The translations under genes and the position numbers were made by a program. From Leptobrachium leishanense (Eukaryota > Chordata > Amphibia > Anura > Megophryidae): a stretch of DNA of 64,000 bases. The notes beneath the pieces are model-generated. The model was not told the origin of the DNA, did no database searches, and was given only the letters and a program-made list of their open reading frames with translations. Location: positions 54,793,735 to 54,857,734 of the forward strand of contig CM019070.1 of NCBI GenBank assembly GCA_009667805.1. Reading direction: 5' to 3'. Below are positions 34,285 to 46,379 of the stretch, in pieces. How positions within the stretch are numbered: position 1 is the first letter of the stretch; every line of letters begins with the position of its first letter.

Positions 34285-35499
34285 TTAACCCTTTCGCTGC
34301 TGAGCCATTTCACACCTCTGTGCTGAGGTCATTTTTACCATTTTTGCTCATCATGTTTAACCGCGTTTTGAAGCCTTATTTTAATATATGACCCAGACAT
34401 ATTATATATTGTTTTTTCCGGCAGACTCAGCAGATTCATAATATGTCATTATTATATGTATACGTCATATCCTGTCTATATATTATAACAAAAAAATGCA
34501 ATAAAATTTGAATTTTCAATAATTTACAATGTGTAAAGTGGTTTTTTTTCACATTTTAACATGCGATCATTTGCGGTTATATTTTCTATGGGGTGCGCTT
34601 GTTAAAAAAATTAGAAATGGGGTCTCGTTACATTTTTTTTTGGGGAAAATTTAGCTATTTTTAACAAACGCACCGCATACAAAAATCGTTAATGCAGCAT
34701 CATTGTTCACATTATAATTGAAATGGGAACAATATTACTGCATTAACAAAACCGAAAAAAAACTTGTTCTTTTTTTTTATAATTTTTTTTAAATATTTTT
34801 TTATTTTTATTTTTAATTTTTAATTTTTTTTTAAAACTTTTTACATGGTCAAGTTTGGTATTGTTGGAAAGGCCATGCTCTGGCTGATCCAACGATATCA
34901 AACATTAACCCCTAGCTGCCACGGATCGGGAAATAGGGGATTCATTGGAACCCCATATATCTCCACCATTGCTGGCAGCTAGGGGTTAACTCCAGGACTG
35001 GCGTCATCGTGCTATGCACGATGACGCCAGTCCTCAGGGGGAGTTCCTGGAGGCTTGGCTGACATCCAAGATGTCGGCCAGCTCCAGGAGAGGATCACGA
35101 TTAGGCGCTTTTCTGCGCCGAATCGTGATCCGGCTCTCCAGGGGTTAATTACAGCCACCATTTGGAAGGGCAGGCTGTGCCCTTCCAAACGGTGCCTGGA
35201 TTAATCCTGTGCCCCCCGGCGATCGGGAGGGAGAGAGGTCCGAAGGACCTCCCCCTCCCTTTCAGGCGCCTCCTCCGCACACGCGGGGGGGGCGCCTGAA
35301 TTAGATGTCATCGCGCCGCTGCAATGACATCTAATTGCTCCGCCGGGGTCCCAGAGTGCTGGACTGACATCCAAGATGTCAGCCCGCACTGGGGGGGCCC
35401 ACCAATCGGCCGGAATCCGGCGGATTGCTGCCTTCTGTGCATGGACGCGCTCAGCGCGTCCATAGCACAGAACAACCGCTTGGCTGGACGCGCTGAGCG
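34285..35499 (-). mobile_element. Hairpin-chain TTAA element, copy B (right end deleted)
   Basis: Inverted relative to copy A. Starts TTAACCCTTTCGCTGCTGAG, with the AT-rich half first and the hairpin row from about 34850. Matching stems are visible at 34910-34994 (TTAACCCCTAGCTGCCA and exact complement), 34994-35036, 35065-35090, 35092-35131, 35152-35199, 35296-35335 and 35366-35388. The last part ends abruptly at CGCTGAGCG (about 35499) without the terminal TTAA, consistent with a deletion. Confidence 0.9.
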
Positions 35500-35541
35500 A
35501 CATTTCGGTGACATTTCGGTGCTCTTTGAATAGCCCCCATA

Positions 35542-36862
35542 ATGTTATAAATAACATAACATAACAATGTAGTAAACCTAAAAGGAAATGCCTGTAATAG
35601 GAATGTCTGGATGTTTTGTTTTTTTTAAAATAAGAATAAAATTAAGTAAATAACTCGTGATTGGATAAGGTAACGTGACGCATGAAGCAAGATTTTTAAA
35701 TCTTTTTTTTATTCGGTTCAAACAGATGCAAATTTTCTGTAATGTAATTTACATCTGTGTAAATTCATCACCCTATGTTACAGGTTAATTAAAATGGATA
35801 TTGCTGTTGAGATAGCAGCGATCCATAATCTGCTGAATTATAATTAGATGCGGCAAGAATAAGGTATACTTGACTGCTTTTACTATTGTGCGTAAGTGTA
35901 CAGGACAAACTGGCTGAGTGGAGACGGAAATCATACGTACAAGAAATAAATACACTGCCTGATAGCATGGTGGTCTTTGAGACATATAAAATCCAGCATA
36001 AGTGTTGGCACAGGCAGTTTGCTAAAATATAAGCTGTAATAATGTAAGGTCTGTGTGTAACCATTAGGGGGTCCATTTAGTATCATCCATTATTCTGCTG
36101 CTAATTTGATAAATTCAGATGAGTATGCAAATCGCGTTTATTTCCCCTAGGAGAAAAGTGTTTTATTAAAAAGTGATAATGTTACTTTTAACATTGGTGA
36201 TGAGCCCCCAGAACTGAGCGGGTGGAAAGACTAGAGCATGTCATAAAGAATATATGCAATATCAATGTAGGCAGAGCCAACCCACGCGCCTATACACAGA
36301 TTTTCCACAAAATCAAAAGAGGAGCAAGGCACATAAGGGCGTGCAGGATTGAGATACATTACCATCCTGAATAAAATACCTGATCAGGCCACCTCAAGTG
36401 TATAGACTAGGCAAACAGAAGGAACCTAGGCACTCCGGCAGCAGATTACCAAAGCAGCTTTATTTGGAGTAGTGACATCAACATTATGGCCAAGCAAGTG
36501 GTCTATGTCAAGGTTTGACAAAGGCCATTTGCTCGGCCAAAATGTTGCCATCACTCATTGTTTGCTTAACCATACCCATAATGAAAGCAGTACCAGAAAT
36601 GGCTGTGCCCCCTGAATGTTAAATACAGTACACGGACAATAGTATAATGGGGCATGGCCTCTGGATGCTCGATTCCATTAGCGGTTTAACCCCAGGTCAC
36701 AATTCATTTGATTGAAGGTGGATTAAAGAACTACACAGAGGACAAATAAAGAAAACACTTTCCTGAAGGGAAAAATTGTTAAGTAGGGAAGTGATGGTTT
36801 GAACTAATTTAAATTATAAATTCTTCCTGTTGGCCTAGGTTAGTGTGCTGACTTGCTGGTCA
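35542..36862. other. Single-copy DNA with one retroposon-like segment
   Basis: No gene. 35700-36170 is repeat-free, has TAATTA cores and an octamer-like ATGCAAAT at ~36129, and might be regulatory. 36410-36560 (GGCACTCCGGCAGCAGATTA, AAGCAGCTTTATTTGGAGTA) resembles a SINE or MITE common in frogs; its family and ends are not resolved. Confidence 0.3.
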
Positions 36863-38218
36863 TTAACACCTTCACTGCCAAGTGATTTTCCAAAACTCCA
36901 CTGTCAGGAACCAATGTTTTCTTTTTTTAAATCATTTTTAATTAATTATACAGTAAAAATATTTTTTACTGTTAGAACCAATTTGACAACCAGATGTTGC
37001 CATCTACTGGCCAAGTAGAGTCACTGCAGCTAAAACTGCAGCTTGTGGCTCTGTGCATCAGCTGGGGAAAGTCCAATAAAATCATTCCTTAGTGGATTTT
37101 AAATTTTTTAGCACCTTGGCCATTATACCCACAGTGCTAAAACTTTGGAGGCATCTTCTGGAGCCCAAAAGCAAATGAAATTAATTAGCAACAAGCTAAT
37201 TTTATATGCACTCATACAGCACAGCCCCAGATTGTGTTAACACGATTTTGGAATGCTGTGTCTACTACTGCTGATTATCACGGTTATTCAAAGAGCTCCG
37301 AATTGCTTGAGAAAGGTAACCGAACGCTGAAAATCAGCGTTCGGTTACCTTTCCTGGCCATTCGGCTATCCAGAGAGCAGGCAATTTAGCAAATCCTAGC
37401 AAATTGCCTGAACATACGGTGCCTGTTCGGTGCTTGTTCGAGGGCAGTGAAATCCCCATGAAAAAGCACTGCTTCGGCTATTCAGAGAACACAAACCAGC
37501 AGTGAAAGGTTCCCCTAATGCCCTGCCAATTCGGTGGTTTAATTCAGCAAATTTATTCAGGAGAATCCCATAGGCTTCAATGTTAAAAATATTCCTGTTT
37601 TAATTCAATATCTAATAAACCGTTCATTATAAAATTATGCAGTAAAAAGTCTCTTTCTTTATAGATTTTTTAGGATATTTTAAGCATTTTTCTGAATTTT
37701 TTTTTTTTTTAAAAGTCCGATTTTTTATTTTTTTTCAGTTTACTTATTTGTTTTGTAACAGCCCTTTTTATTATCATTCCCCGGACCTCCTGTGTAAATT
37801 TCAGACATTTTCGCTCAGTAGTTTCTTTGCAAACAGCGTTTCATTTTTACAGATTCACACAAACTATTTTGCTAATTTATTCACCTCCCTCGTCTGCGGT
37901 CTCAGCTGCTTCGGCTGCTTCGGCTGTGTTCGGCTCCTGCTCGGGCTTGGTTTTCGGCAGGTTAATCCAGATGTTTTTGTGGCTTTTCTGCGTGCATTCG
38001 GTGGGTTTAGAGATTAGTTTTCGTCGGGTTTGCGGCAGCCTTTCCCTGCAATTCGGGGGCCCTGTGGTGCTTGCTGAATACACCGCAGGGTCACCGAAAT
38101 GGGATCGGCAAAAGGAACCGAATTGAAGAGAACGAAAAGTCACCGAACGTGCGGTGACTTTTCGAATCTCTTTGAATAACCCTGTATGTATACACAATCA
38201 CGGTAGTGAAGGGGTTAA
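36863..38218 (+). mobile_element. Short TTAA element, family T2, copy 3, split by a CAGGG element
   Basis: TTAA at 36863-36866 and 38215-38218. The ends are TTAACACCTTCACTGCC and, inverted, TTAACCCCTTCACTACCG. Compared with copies at 2690 and 12320 it is interrupted at 37279-38184. Joining the flanks recreates the GTATACACAATCACRGTA stretch found uninterrupted at about 12736, a natural empty-site control. Confidence 0.92.
37279..38184 (+). mobile_element. CAGGG element, copy 3 (906 bp), nested
   Basis: Ends CACGGTTATTCAAAGAG (one change from consensus) and complement of CAGGGTTATTCAAAGAGA, with duplication TAT at 37276-37278 and 38185-38187. Its left hairpin, GGTAACCGAACGCTG-aaaat-CAGCGTTCGGTTACC, is perfect. 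Confidence 0.93.
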
Positions 38219-38828
38219 TATTCAGTGGAAACCATCATTCCAATCTAACCTTTGAGGTGCAGTACATTAACATCCAACATGCAGTTTGACATACACTGCC
38301 ATGCTGTGCCATCCTACATGGGATACAAAAACATTATTCGTGTCAAGGTGATCAGCTCTTTCCTTCTTTAATTGTTGTGAAGTTGAAAAAAATAGAGCTT
38401 TTGGTTGAAGAGAAAAATTAGGTCAAATGTTTCAGGGCCTAAAGGCTTTCTTCTCAACCTCATCATTTCTGAATCTATGGTGGAATAATCGCTGACCATG
38501 ACCTGTTTCTAAGCAATTCCTGAACATTGGGCAGAGCATCAAGCATCATGCCTCCTCAATAATGCTGGCGTGTTCCCAGTAATAATTAGTATAATACAAA
38601 GAGGTGAGATAGGCACTTCCTGTTATTGATTCACTGGGTTCCTGTTCGAAGAACTTCCAGGGCAATGTAAGTATGTGCTCAGAACCTTCACAGGCATGAA
38701 TTCCCTTAGGTGAGCGCTTCCTGTAAGGGCCACCGATGTCTATATACATTTTGGTCAAGCTGCTAAATGCCAAATTGAACATTATAGAAAATCAATGTCT
38801 TTCATGAGCTTCTAAATCATTTTGTGTG
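38219..38828. other. Single-copy DNA, no gene seen
   Basis: No supportable feature. Confidence 0.4.
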
Positions 38829-38833
38829 TCTGT

Positions 38834-39290
38834 GTCAGGATCGGTGCCTCTATGTGTATAAGAACTGTAGCGGCACATGGTCAATACCTGTAAAGTGCTG
38901 CCATCATACCTAACCAGCAATGAAATCACAGTCAAACACCAAACAGACACCACACCCTCCTGTCTGGAAATAAAAGAGTCACTCACCCCTATGCAACCTG
39001 ACTTTGCATTGAGAGTCAAACCTTGCTAGTGTCTAGACCTATAGTTATTCCTCTGCTTCACTGTGTACCAGACCTCCTGCTTTGCCCACTGACTCTGCCT
39101 CCTTTCTGCCAGCCATTGATCCACGGACCGTCCTGGCTACTCTTCCTGGATCCCCTCATGTACCGCGTTATGGATTCTCCTCTCTATCTGTCTGCCTACC
39201 CACGTTACGCCCTATGCATCCCCGCACACTGGACTCAGACCCCCTGAACCTGGGTCCCACAATTGGCATATGACAGGTGCCACCCTGACA
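38834..39290 (+). mobile_element. Solo LTR, family 1, copy 1 (457 bp)
   Basis: Starts TGTCAGGATCGGTGCC and ends GTGCCACCCTGACA (TG...CA), flanked by a 5-bp duplication GTCTG (38829-38833, 39291-39295). An AATAAAAG polyadenylation-type signal lies near 38989. The second copy at 53958-54425 shares ends and interior. No internal retroelement sequence is attached, so it arose by LTR-LTR recombination. Gypsy-type is my guess from size and ends. Confidence 0.9.
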
Positions 39291-39295
39291 GTCTG

Positions 39296-39480
39296 TGACC
39301 CAGGATTGACTTATTCCTTACATCATTTCCTAACATCCAGGGACAGCCTCGAGTAGGCCTTTTGAAAAGGATGGAGATGTCTCACTTCTCAGAGTGCAAG
39401 ACTCACCTATGGGGTAAAAGGGATAACCAGATCATTGACTTCCGCCATAGCACATCCTTGTTCATCAGGAAATGGTGGTG
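39296..39480. other. Short spacer, no gene seen
   Basis: Nothing recognised. Confidence 0.4.
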
Positions 39481-39488
39481 ATGTAGAC

Positions 39489-40219
39489 CAGGCCTCAAAA
39501 TTTCCACTCCCCTGCTAGCATTTGGCGAGTGGAAATTAAGTGAGGGCGAGTAGGAATGCAGACGCAGGTAGCACAACAAAACTATTTTGTGCTGTCTGAG
39601 CTGCATATTCTGGCAGCGGCCGTGCTTTTTTGTTTTTAGGCCTTCCTGCTGGCCGGGGGAATCCAGGATGGCGGCCAGCCCCTCTGACGTTGAAGAGGGC
39701 GTGCCAGACATCTGCCGCCCTGCTTTGTCCTGACAGTTCTCATCTAGTCCCTCGCTTGCTCACACTGGGGTCTGGTGTCTGGGTATGCCTCCATCTGGGG
39801 TCTGATTTCTGGGTATGCCTGCATTTGGGGTCTGATGTGTCTGGGTATACATGTATCTGGGGTCTGATGTGTCTGGGTATACATGTATCTGGGTGTTGTC
39901 TGGATATACATGTATCTGGAGTGATTGTGAAGATGAAAGTTTATTAAAAGCTAAGCAGTTACACTTAATATTTTGTTTTCATCCCCATTGATGTAAAGCA
40001 TTTATTTTCCTTTAAGTTTACATTGGTTTATGGTAATATTATTATTTATTTTTGTAACTTTATTCTGAATAAAACATTTAAGAGTGTCAATTCAGAAGAT
40101 AATTTGAGGGTGTGTTTTGGGGCAGAGTTAAGGGCAAGGTAGAGGTTTGGTGAGGCAACTGGTGGCGAGTAACTCTTAAGGCCAGGCTAGTAGCTCGGGA
40201 CTTGAAATTTTGAGCCCTG
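39489..40219 (+). mobile_element. hAT-like non-autonomous element (731 bp)
   Basis: Ends CAGGCCTCAAAATTTCC and, inverted, CAGGGCTCAAAATTTCAAGT, flanked by a perfect 8-bp duplication ATGTAGAC (39481-39488, 40220-40227). It contains a short tandem of the GGGTCTGATGTGTCTGGGTA type at 39770-39920. Homologous copies at 9650-10127 and 33930-34284. Short frames within are not genes. Confidence 0.92.
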
Positions 40220-40227
40220 ATGTAGAC

Positions 40228-41870
40228 TATTGGTTGACTATTTTTTGATTATTTTTTATATTAATATTATTAAATGGACCTTTATTGCAGAAAGGGAACC
40301 CAAGATATTTGCTATTTAGCGAAAAGGGGGAACCAAAAAATATAGGCCCCACTGATACTGAAGAAACATTTATTTAGGACTGAAACGGAAAATATTTCAG
40401 TTTGTTATTATATGTATTTTTTGGACAGTTTTCATCTCCATTCACAACAGACGTCGGAGTTCACATCAAAAGGAGATTTGAACAATTAAGTATCGTTGAA
40501 CAGTTATCTACTTCATCACAATAAACACATTGTGAATCATAATGAAAATGTGTTCATCTTCATTAAACCATGATCCAAATTGTGGTCAGACAAAGAAAAC
40601 AAGATTAAAGCGAATGGAAAATGGAATCGGTAATTTAAAAATACCATATAAATATGCAGGAAAAGCATGCTGGGTATACGCTGAGTAGGTGTCACTCACG
40701 GAGTATCTTGATATATTATTTTTATGGTGTAATTATACCCAGACTTTATTTTTTTCCCCGCATGATAGTTAAAGCCGAAACTTTTCCCCTAAAAAAAATA
40801 AAAAAATCTATATTCTTTTAACTTTTGATTGAGATAAGATTGGGTGTTCTCTAAGACGGTGGATTCTAAAAATATTTGGTTTGTGAATTCTGAGCATTCA
40901 TGTTGAGGAATCTTACTGTTTTTATTGCATTATTGATGAGCACTCACAATAAAAATATTCTACTAACGGGTAACGGTCTTAATTAGACACAGAAGGTCCT
41001 ATTGGCACACGTTTACGCAATTTGTCAAAATCACTAATTACACTTAAAAGGTTGCAGGAGACTATGGGAGACCATGCATGTCCTGTTTTCCTAATTGGCT
41101 TCGAAATGAAAAGAGGAAAAAAAGGACATTTCAGGTTCTCAGGTTAAGTCATTTTAGAAATGATATGCCTGATGTGATTGAAATAGCGGGTTTACTCAAG
41201 GTAGATGTGAAGCACATTTCCATTAAATTCCAAGGTTGTGCTTTAAGTGACAGGCAGAAAGTAATAATGTAAAGCGAGTGACTGTTATGAAAAAGGGTAA
41301 GCTGGCAGTCATAAAAGCCAAATATATAATTGTAACTGGTTTTTATTTAAAAATAAAAGCATGCCCATCACCATCAACAGATGCATAGGCAATGCACAAT
41401 TTTAAACAATAGTAAAATATGGATATATATGAGTTTTTCTATTGTGTAAAGATTTAAGAATTTGGGATATAAAAATATATTTGAAAATAGGCAACATCCA
41501 TCTATAGATATTACTATTGAATACTCCACTTAAAGTTGACCAGGTATGTTTATTTATCCCGCTGGATTGGACGCCCAACACTGCTCCTATTGCTCATGCC
41601 ATGTTCCAGGAACTGTAGTCCTAAAGGGCATAGCGATCTGCGCAGAAATGGTACAAAATGTGATGTTCATGCAGTTTGTTGATATTAAAGAAGTACAAAG
41701 CAGAACTTTGTGCATCTCTACTGATAATGCCCATTTGCTGCTGGAAGTGGTAATAAAGAGATTTGCCATAATAATAGGAGCCTCCGTGTCTTGTAATAAA
41801 ATTCGAACCTTCTTGTCAACCTCTGGATTGCCGAGGAGGAGAAATATCTATAATATATCCTAAACAAAAG
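40228..41870. other. Single-copy DNA, candidate regulatory desert
   Basis: No gene or RNA supported. 40900-41280 is repeat-poor. A GAACTGTAGTCCTAAAGGGC phrase at ~41607 recalls old DNA-transposon ends. Confidence 0.3.
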
Positions 41871-41965
41871 ATAAATCCAGGTAAAGTATCCATGTAATTG
41901 GGCAGACTAGATGGGCCGAAAGGTTCTTATCTGCCGACATTTTTCTATGTTTCTATGTTTCTATA
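41871..41965 (+). mobile_element. Retroposon 3' tail with (TTTCTATG)n
   Basis: GGGCAGACTAGATGGGCCGA, then GGTTCTTATCTGCCGACAT, ending in TTTCTATGTTTCTATGTTTC. I recognise this as a tail type recurrent in amphibian genomic DNA; the terminal octamer repeat is typical of a LINE-mobilised element. Exact family not assigned. Confidence 0.55.
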
Positions 41966-43258
41966 TCAGCACTGAAGGAGACAATTCCTGCTCCTACACT
42001 TGCTGAAAGACTATTGGTGGTGGGCTCTTGATTTTTATGGTTGCATTTACTTGGTGAGTACGTGTTGATGTCAAAGGCATGTCCCATCGATAAAGTTTTT
42101 TTACATATTTATCTTTATTAATGAGTACGCAAAAGTTGCAGTCATTAATAACAAAGCACCTTCATAACATAGGATAAGGTACAGGAAAGGAACAAATATA
42201 TGGTACAGAGGGTATGTACACAAAATACCATACAATGTTTTATATGCAGGAGCAGAAAAGCGAGATATTAGGGGGCACTGTGTAGTGTGATGGTCAGGGC
42301 AGGAGAATTGAATTTTACACTGTAGATCATGAACCATTCACTGGCATGGTATAAATTAGAAAGGTACTGGTGAGTGAAGGTGGAAGGAGAAGTGGGGGAT
42401 GGGTTATGTCCACCCCAGCAACCTAGAGTTCCAGGGAAGGAGGGTTGTCGCTGAGACCCGAGAGGACGGTAAGGTGTGAATGAAGCCACCTGTGGGGATG
42501 TCCCTCAGCTTTGCCTATTGCCATGTCAATATGTTCCTCTGCAGCTCTAATTTTTTCTACCTCAATAAAGAGGTTCTCCCTGAAACACGTGTAGTATATG
42601 CTCTTGCACAACTAAAAGAGTTAATCGAGTGGGTCCACTTTTACCAAGCACTTCTACTTTTTCTCTCTTCTCCACCTTGCAGGTCAGCATTTATACTTTT
42701 CGGGTGTTCCTTATTCTGGTCATGTTGAAGAACATTAACACGGACTCATTGTGTTTATTTATAGTTTATAGTCATAAATGTTCCTCGCGTGCACCCACTG
42801 TATTTGGGCTGTGTCTGGTAACAGATATGTCCCCTTTTATATTCAAAACTGCAGAAAGCATGAAGTATGACATATAAATAGTCCTATGTTTAGTGAAGGG
42901 TTAGTCGTGTGCCAAAGCAGAGATCCATGATGTCTTCAAACCTCTTCCATTAAACATTCAACATCTCTACACACCTTACTTCCATATGTTGCATAAACCT
43001 TTAAGATATTTTGTGAAGAATAAATTATGCCATCCAACAATGTGTGTTGTTCCTTCAGTTCTTTTTTCTATCACAATTGCTTTTATTGTGTTACTCTCTT
43101 GGTATCACAAAGTGTTAAGGACAAGGCAGCGCTGAGCACCCAGCTAGATTTCATTGCCATCCAAAAGTCAACCTTTACCCAGTTCTCTACCACAACTGCT
43201 CCAAATCTGACCTCCAAACCTCGCTTGATATGCTTCAATATATGATGTGGATCACTTT
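41966..43258. other. Single-copy and unclassified repeat DNA, no gene seen
   Basis: A T-rich start at 42096 (TTTTTTTACATATTTATCTT) looks like the reverse of a polyadenylated retroposon end. Frames of 60-80 codons at 42100-42880 lack any recognisable domain. Confidence 0.3.
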
Positions 43259-43261
43259 TTA

Positions 43262-43709
43262 GGCTGCTGTCAGACGAGCGTAGTGTTCACGTCCGTGATT
43301 GCGCCTAAAAGTACGTCCGTGATGGCATGAAAGAAAGTCCATTGGAGCCTGACACATGAAGTACGTCCGCACTGAACTTCGGACGCATGACGGACGCTGC
43401 AAACGGACGCAGGTTAGGCAAGAACGTAATACTGCTAGAACGGATGTGCGGAGTGCGCCACGTCCACAACGTCTGCATAGCTGTGTGTGTGAGTGATGGA
43501 GCATGATCAGACGGACTGCATTTATACGTCCAGCATTTTTGACGGACAGAATGTTTTTTCATTGTAATTTATTTTTCCCTCCTACATCCGTCAAAAATAA
43601 CTTCAGTGAAAAAACGGACTGTGTGACCACTACTGCGTCATCCGTACTGACGATGTCCGTACTGCACGGACGTACAGTCCGTAGAAATCACGCTCGTCTG
43701 ACCCTAGCC
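43262..43709 (-). mobile_element. Harbinger-like MITE, copy 2 (448 bp)
   Basis: Ends GGCTGCTGTCAGACGAGCG and, inverted, GGCTAGGGTCAGACGAGCG. TTA duplication at 43259-43261 and 43710-43712. Over ten ACGTCCG/CGGACGT words are spread through the interior. The long frame that begins here (43503) and runs out to 44243 is accidental. Confidence 0.9.
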
Positions 43710-43712
43710 TTA

Positions 43713-44521
43713 GATCCTGTTCCATTCACGCACACCCCGTACACATTTCCCAGCACTATTCTGAGCATCCTTAATTTCAAAAAAGATGAACTTACATTGA
43801 TCTGGAAATTTGGGGAAACATCGCTATGCAGCAGAGGTAGTGCAGTCAAAGATCAGGGGACAGGACAAACCATGTCCATTCACCAAGTCTTCGTATTGGC
43901 CGTGCAGAGAGTGAGAAACGATTCTGCATCCTGGGAAATCACAGCCAAAGTTTATAAATCATTTTATGACAGGATAATTTCAAGTGTGAAGTGTGTAGTC
44001 CCCAAGGAAGTGATAGATATCTTCAGGTTTCACAGAACTCAATTCTTATTCAAACTATATACCAAAATCACGTCTACGAAATCGTGGGGTTGTTACTCGT
44101 TCAGGTCAACCACGCCACAGGTAACACGTTGTGTAATATCAGGCTACCATAGTGCGTTATTATGGTTTTTTTCACTCTACGGTGTTCTTTCACCTTATGA
44201 ATCCAGTCTTTATCTCGTTCCCAATATAGTGAAAACTACATAATAACTTATTTTAAGAGACGCATGCACTTTCTAAATTTACAGCCATTATTTATTTTCT
44301 ACCTATTTCAAGTTATTCCTGTTTGCTGTTGAATTCTTGTCCATTTTTGATTAATTTTAAAAATACTAGACATTTATTTGAATGTATATTCTCTGGCTGC
44401 TGACTTAGATGTCTTTGTGGTTACATTATCACATTAGAGAATTCTAGGTAGGCTACAAAACACCAAAGAAAGATTACAGAGCACTAGGTGCCCAAAGGGA
44501 ACATTGACTGACTGTGGTAAA
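43713..44521. other. Single-copy DNA, no gene seen
   Basis: An open frame crosses this region but starts inside a MITE and has no identifiable domain, so I do not call it a gene. Confidence 0.4.
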
Positions 44522-44604
44522 TACACTATTTGCCAAAAGTATTCTCTCACTCATCCATATGCGAGTCAAGGCAGGTGAGCGAATACTTTTGGCAATATAG
44601 TGTA
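44522..44604. mobile_element. Palindromic Tc1/mariner MITE, copy 2
   Basis: An 83-bp palindrome, TACACTATTTGCCAAAAGTA on the left and its complement on the right. The loop is the same as at 11491-11574, with few differences. Confidence 0.85.
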
Positions 44605-44654
44605 TTTTTAACGGTATCAGTATCAGTCTTCTATTTTAGAGTGATAATGTACAC

Positions 44655-45175
44655 AGCCTGGCCCCAAAAAAATCACCATCAACCGTGCATGCCTGTCATG
44701 ATCTGGGTTTGCTTCAGTTGGTCAGGTCTAGGTTCAGCAACATTATGTGCCCAAAAAAATGAGGTCAGCTGACTCCCTGAATTTACTGAATGACCAGGTT
44801 TTTCCATCAAAGGATTTTTTTCTTCCTTGGTGGAACAGGCATATTCCAAGATGGTAACATCAAGTTTCTTTAGGATCAAATTGTGCAAGAGTGGTTCAGG
44901 GAGCATGAGACATCTTTTTTCACACATGGATTGGCCACCACACAGTCCAGACCTTAACCCCATGGGAATCTTTGGAATGTGCTGGAGAAGACTTTAGGTA
45001 GCGCTCAGACTCTCCAATCATCAATACGAGATCTTGTCAAGAAATTAACTCTGGATGGAAATAAATGTTGTGACATTGCATAGGCTTATTAAAGCCATAC
45101 CATGAAGAAAGTATGCCATAATCAGAGCAAAAGGCGGTCCAACACAATATTCAAGTGTGTGACTTTTTTGGCCAA
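44655..45175 (+). pseudogene. Decayed Tc1-like transposase, C-terminal part
   Basis: Translated fragments fit the C-terminal half of a Tc1/mariner DDE transposase. VMIWVCFSWSGLG (about 44698-44736) matches the block before the second catalytic Asp region. WPPHSPDLNPMGIFG (about 44930-44975) matches the conserved WPPQSPDLNPIE...W block, with the catalytic Glu lost. A QTLQSSIRDLVKKL segment follows. The frames differ between blocks, so the gene is frameshifted. It ends just before a terminus whose complement reads TACACTGCTTGGCCAAAAAA (near 45156-45182). The N-terminal DNA-binding half is absent. Confidence 0.75.
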
Positions 45176-45334
45176 GCAGTGTATCTCTTTGTAGCATTGC
45201 TGGATATTTGTGTATGTCAACTAGACTTGGGGCTAGGGCAGCAGAATGAAGGGGTATTCGTACTTGCCAAAGGACAGAATGGGCAGTTGTTAGGAGAATC
45301 CTATAAAATATCTCATTCCCTCAATTTATTCTTA

Positions 45335-45513
45335 CAGGTCTATTCTCTAAAGGTGAAACTCAGGAGAACTGGCAGCAGAAGAGAACAATGTAGACCAAAT
45401 AGCCGATTTGGAAAGTGAGATAAATGGGAGAATTTTTCTGGCTTGGCTATTTTGACTTGGTATTTTCACATCTCCAGTCATTATCCTGAGTTTCACCTTT
45501 AGTGAATAGACTG
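45335..45513. mobile_element. Foldback MITE with TTA duplication (179 bp)
   Basis: The left end CAGGTCTATTCTCTAAAGG pairs with the complement of CCTTTAGTGAATAGACTG on the right. TTA at 45332-45334 and 45514-45516. The core (GCCGATTTGGAAAGTGAG, GGGAGAATTTTTCTG) matches the core of the foldback element at 29436-30528 although the arms differ. Confidence 0.85.
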
Positions 45514-45516
45514 TTA

Positions 45517-46379
45517 ATGTCCCTTATTTTTGAGATCCAATAAGTTGAGGTGTTCAGGATTTTAATAAATCTGCAAAACAATAAAACTTCCAGCAATGAG
45601 TCTTAAAATCATACTAAATTATGCACTTTTGCTCTAAATTACATTTTATATACATAAATGGGCCTGATAGGTTATTATATTTGTTTTTACTTTATGTTGT
45701 CGAGTTAATTCGATATGGGTGTGGAACGGAGCAGAATATTAAGTACCTAGGGCAGCACCAACCATAAAGACACCCCTGTTTTGGAGGAGACCCTTGTGGC
45801 TGTGAATTCCCACAGTCATATCTAATCTTAGTCTTAGTTATGGAAAACATAAACAAATATGTGACTTTAAAGGACTGCTATTGTTAATTTATGTTACCTA
45901 TTCATGAAACTAAACACAATAAGGTATAGAAAATGTTGGAGAAATCCGATATCTTACTTCTCCTGTGCCAAAAAAAAGTTAATGAGCTATTAGGCGTTTC
46001 CCCTTGATAGTTATGACAAATAATGTGATTGTGTCTTGGCACCTGGCTTTCTTTGACTTATTATTTTCTTCTATTCACACTTCAAATTATCCTGTCAATC
46101 AATTTCAGTGCTAGGCTGCTTAGTGGTACACAAAAGCAATCTATATTTTGTATTTGCTGCACTCGTAATAAATACATAACTGAAGCTTTTACAGTTTAAC
46201 AGTTGACAAGTGTGAGTGCAAATTAAGATTCATTAAAACTCTCTAGGAGATAAGAGATCCATCCAATGAGAATCCAGTGCAGGCAGGCGTCACTAAGCAT
46301 TTTGTATTCATGTGTTATAAGGACCTTACAATCAAGTGTTTGCTAAACCAGTACGTGCACCCTGAGCTTAATTAAAACA
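45517..46379. other. Single-copy DNA, no gene seen
   Basis: No supportable feature. 45990-46110 contains TGTCAATCAATTT-type cores and no repeat signature. Confidence 0.35.

Larger units (their letters stand above)
33596..35538 (+). mobile_element. GGGGTTATTC element containing nested, partly deleted hAT and TTAA elements
   Basis: Begins AGGGGTTATTCAGAGAGAGA and ends GTGCTCTTTGAATAGCCCCC, with duplication ATA at 33593-33595 and 35539-35541. Only ~335 bp of its left side and ~40 bp of its right side remain. Between them sit the left part of a hAT-like element (33930-34284) and a hairpin-chain TTAA element cut off at about 35499. A deletion evidently removed the ends of all three. Confidence 0.85.

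Noticed and set aside
43503..44243. 246-codon open frame
   Set aside because: Begins within a Harbinger-like MITE, crosses its terminus into unrelated DNA and has no recognisable domain.
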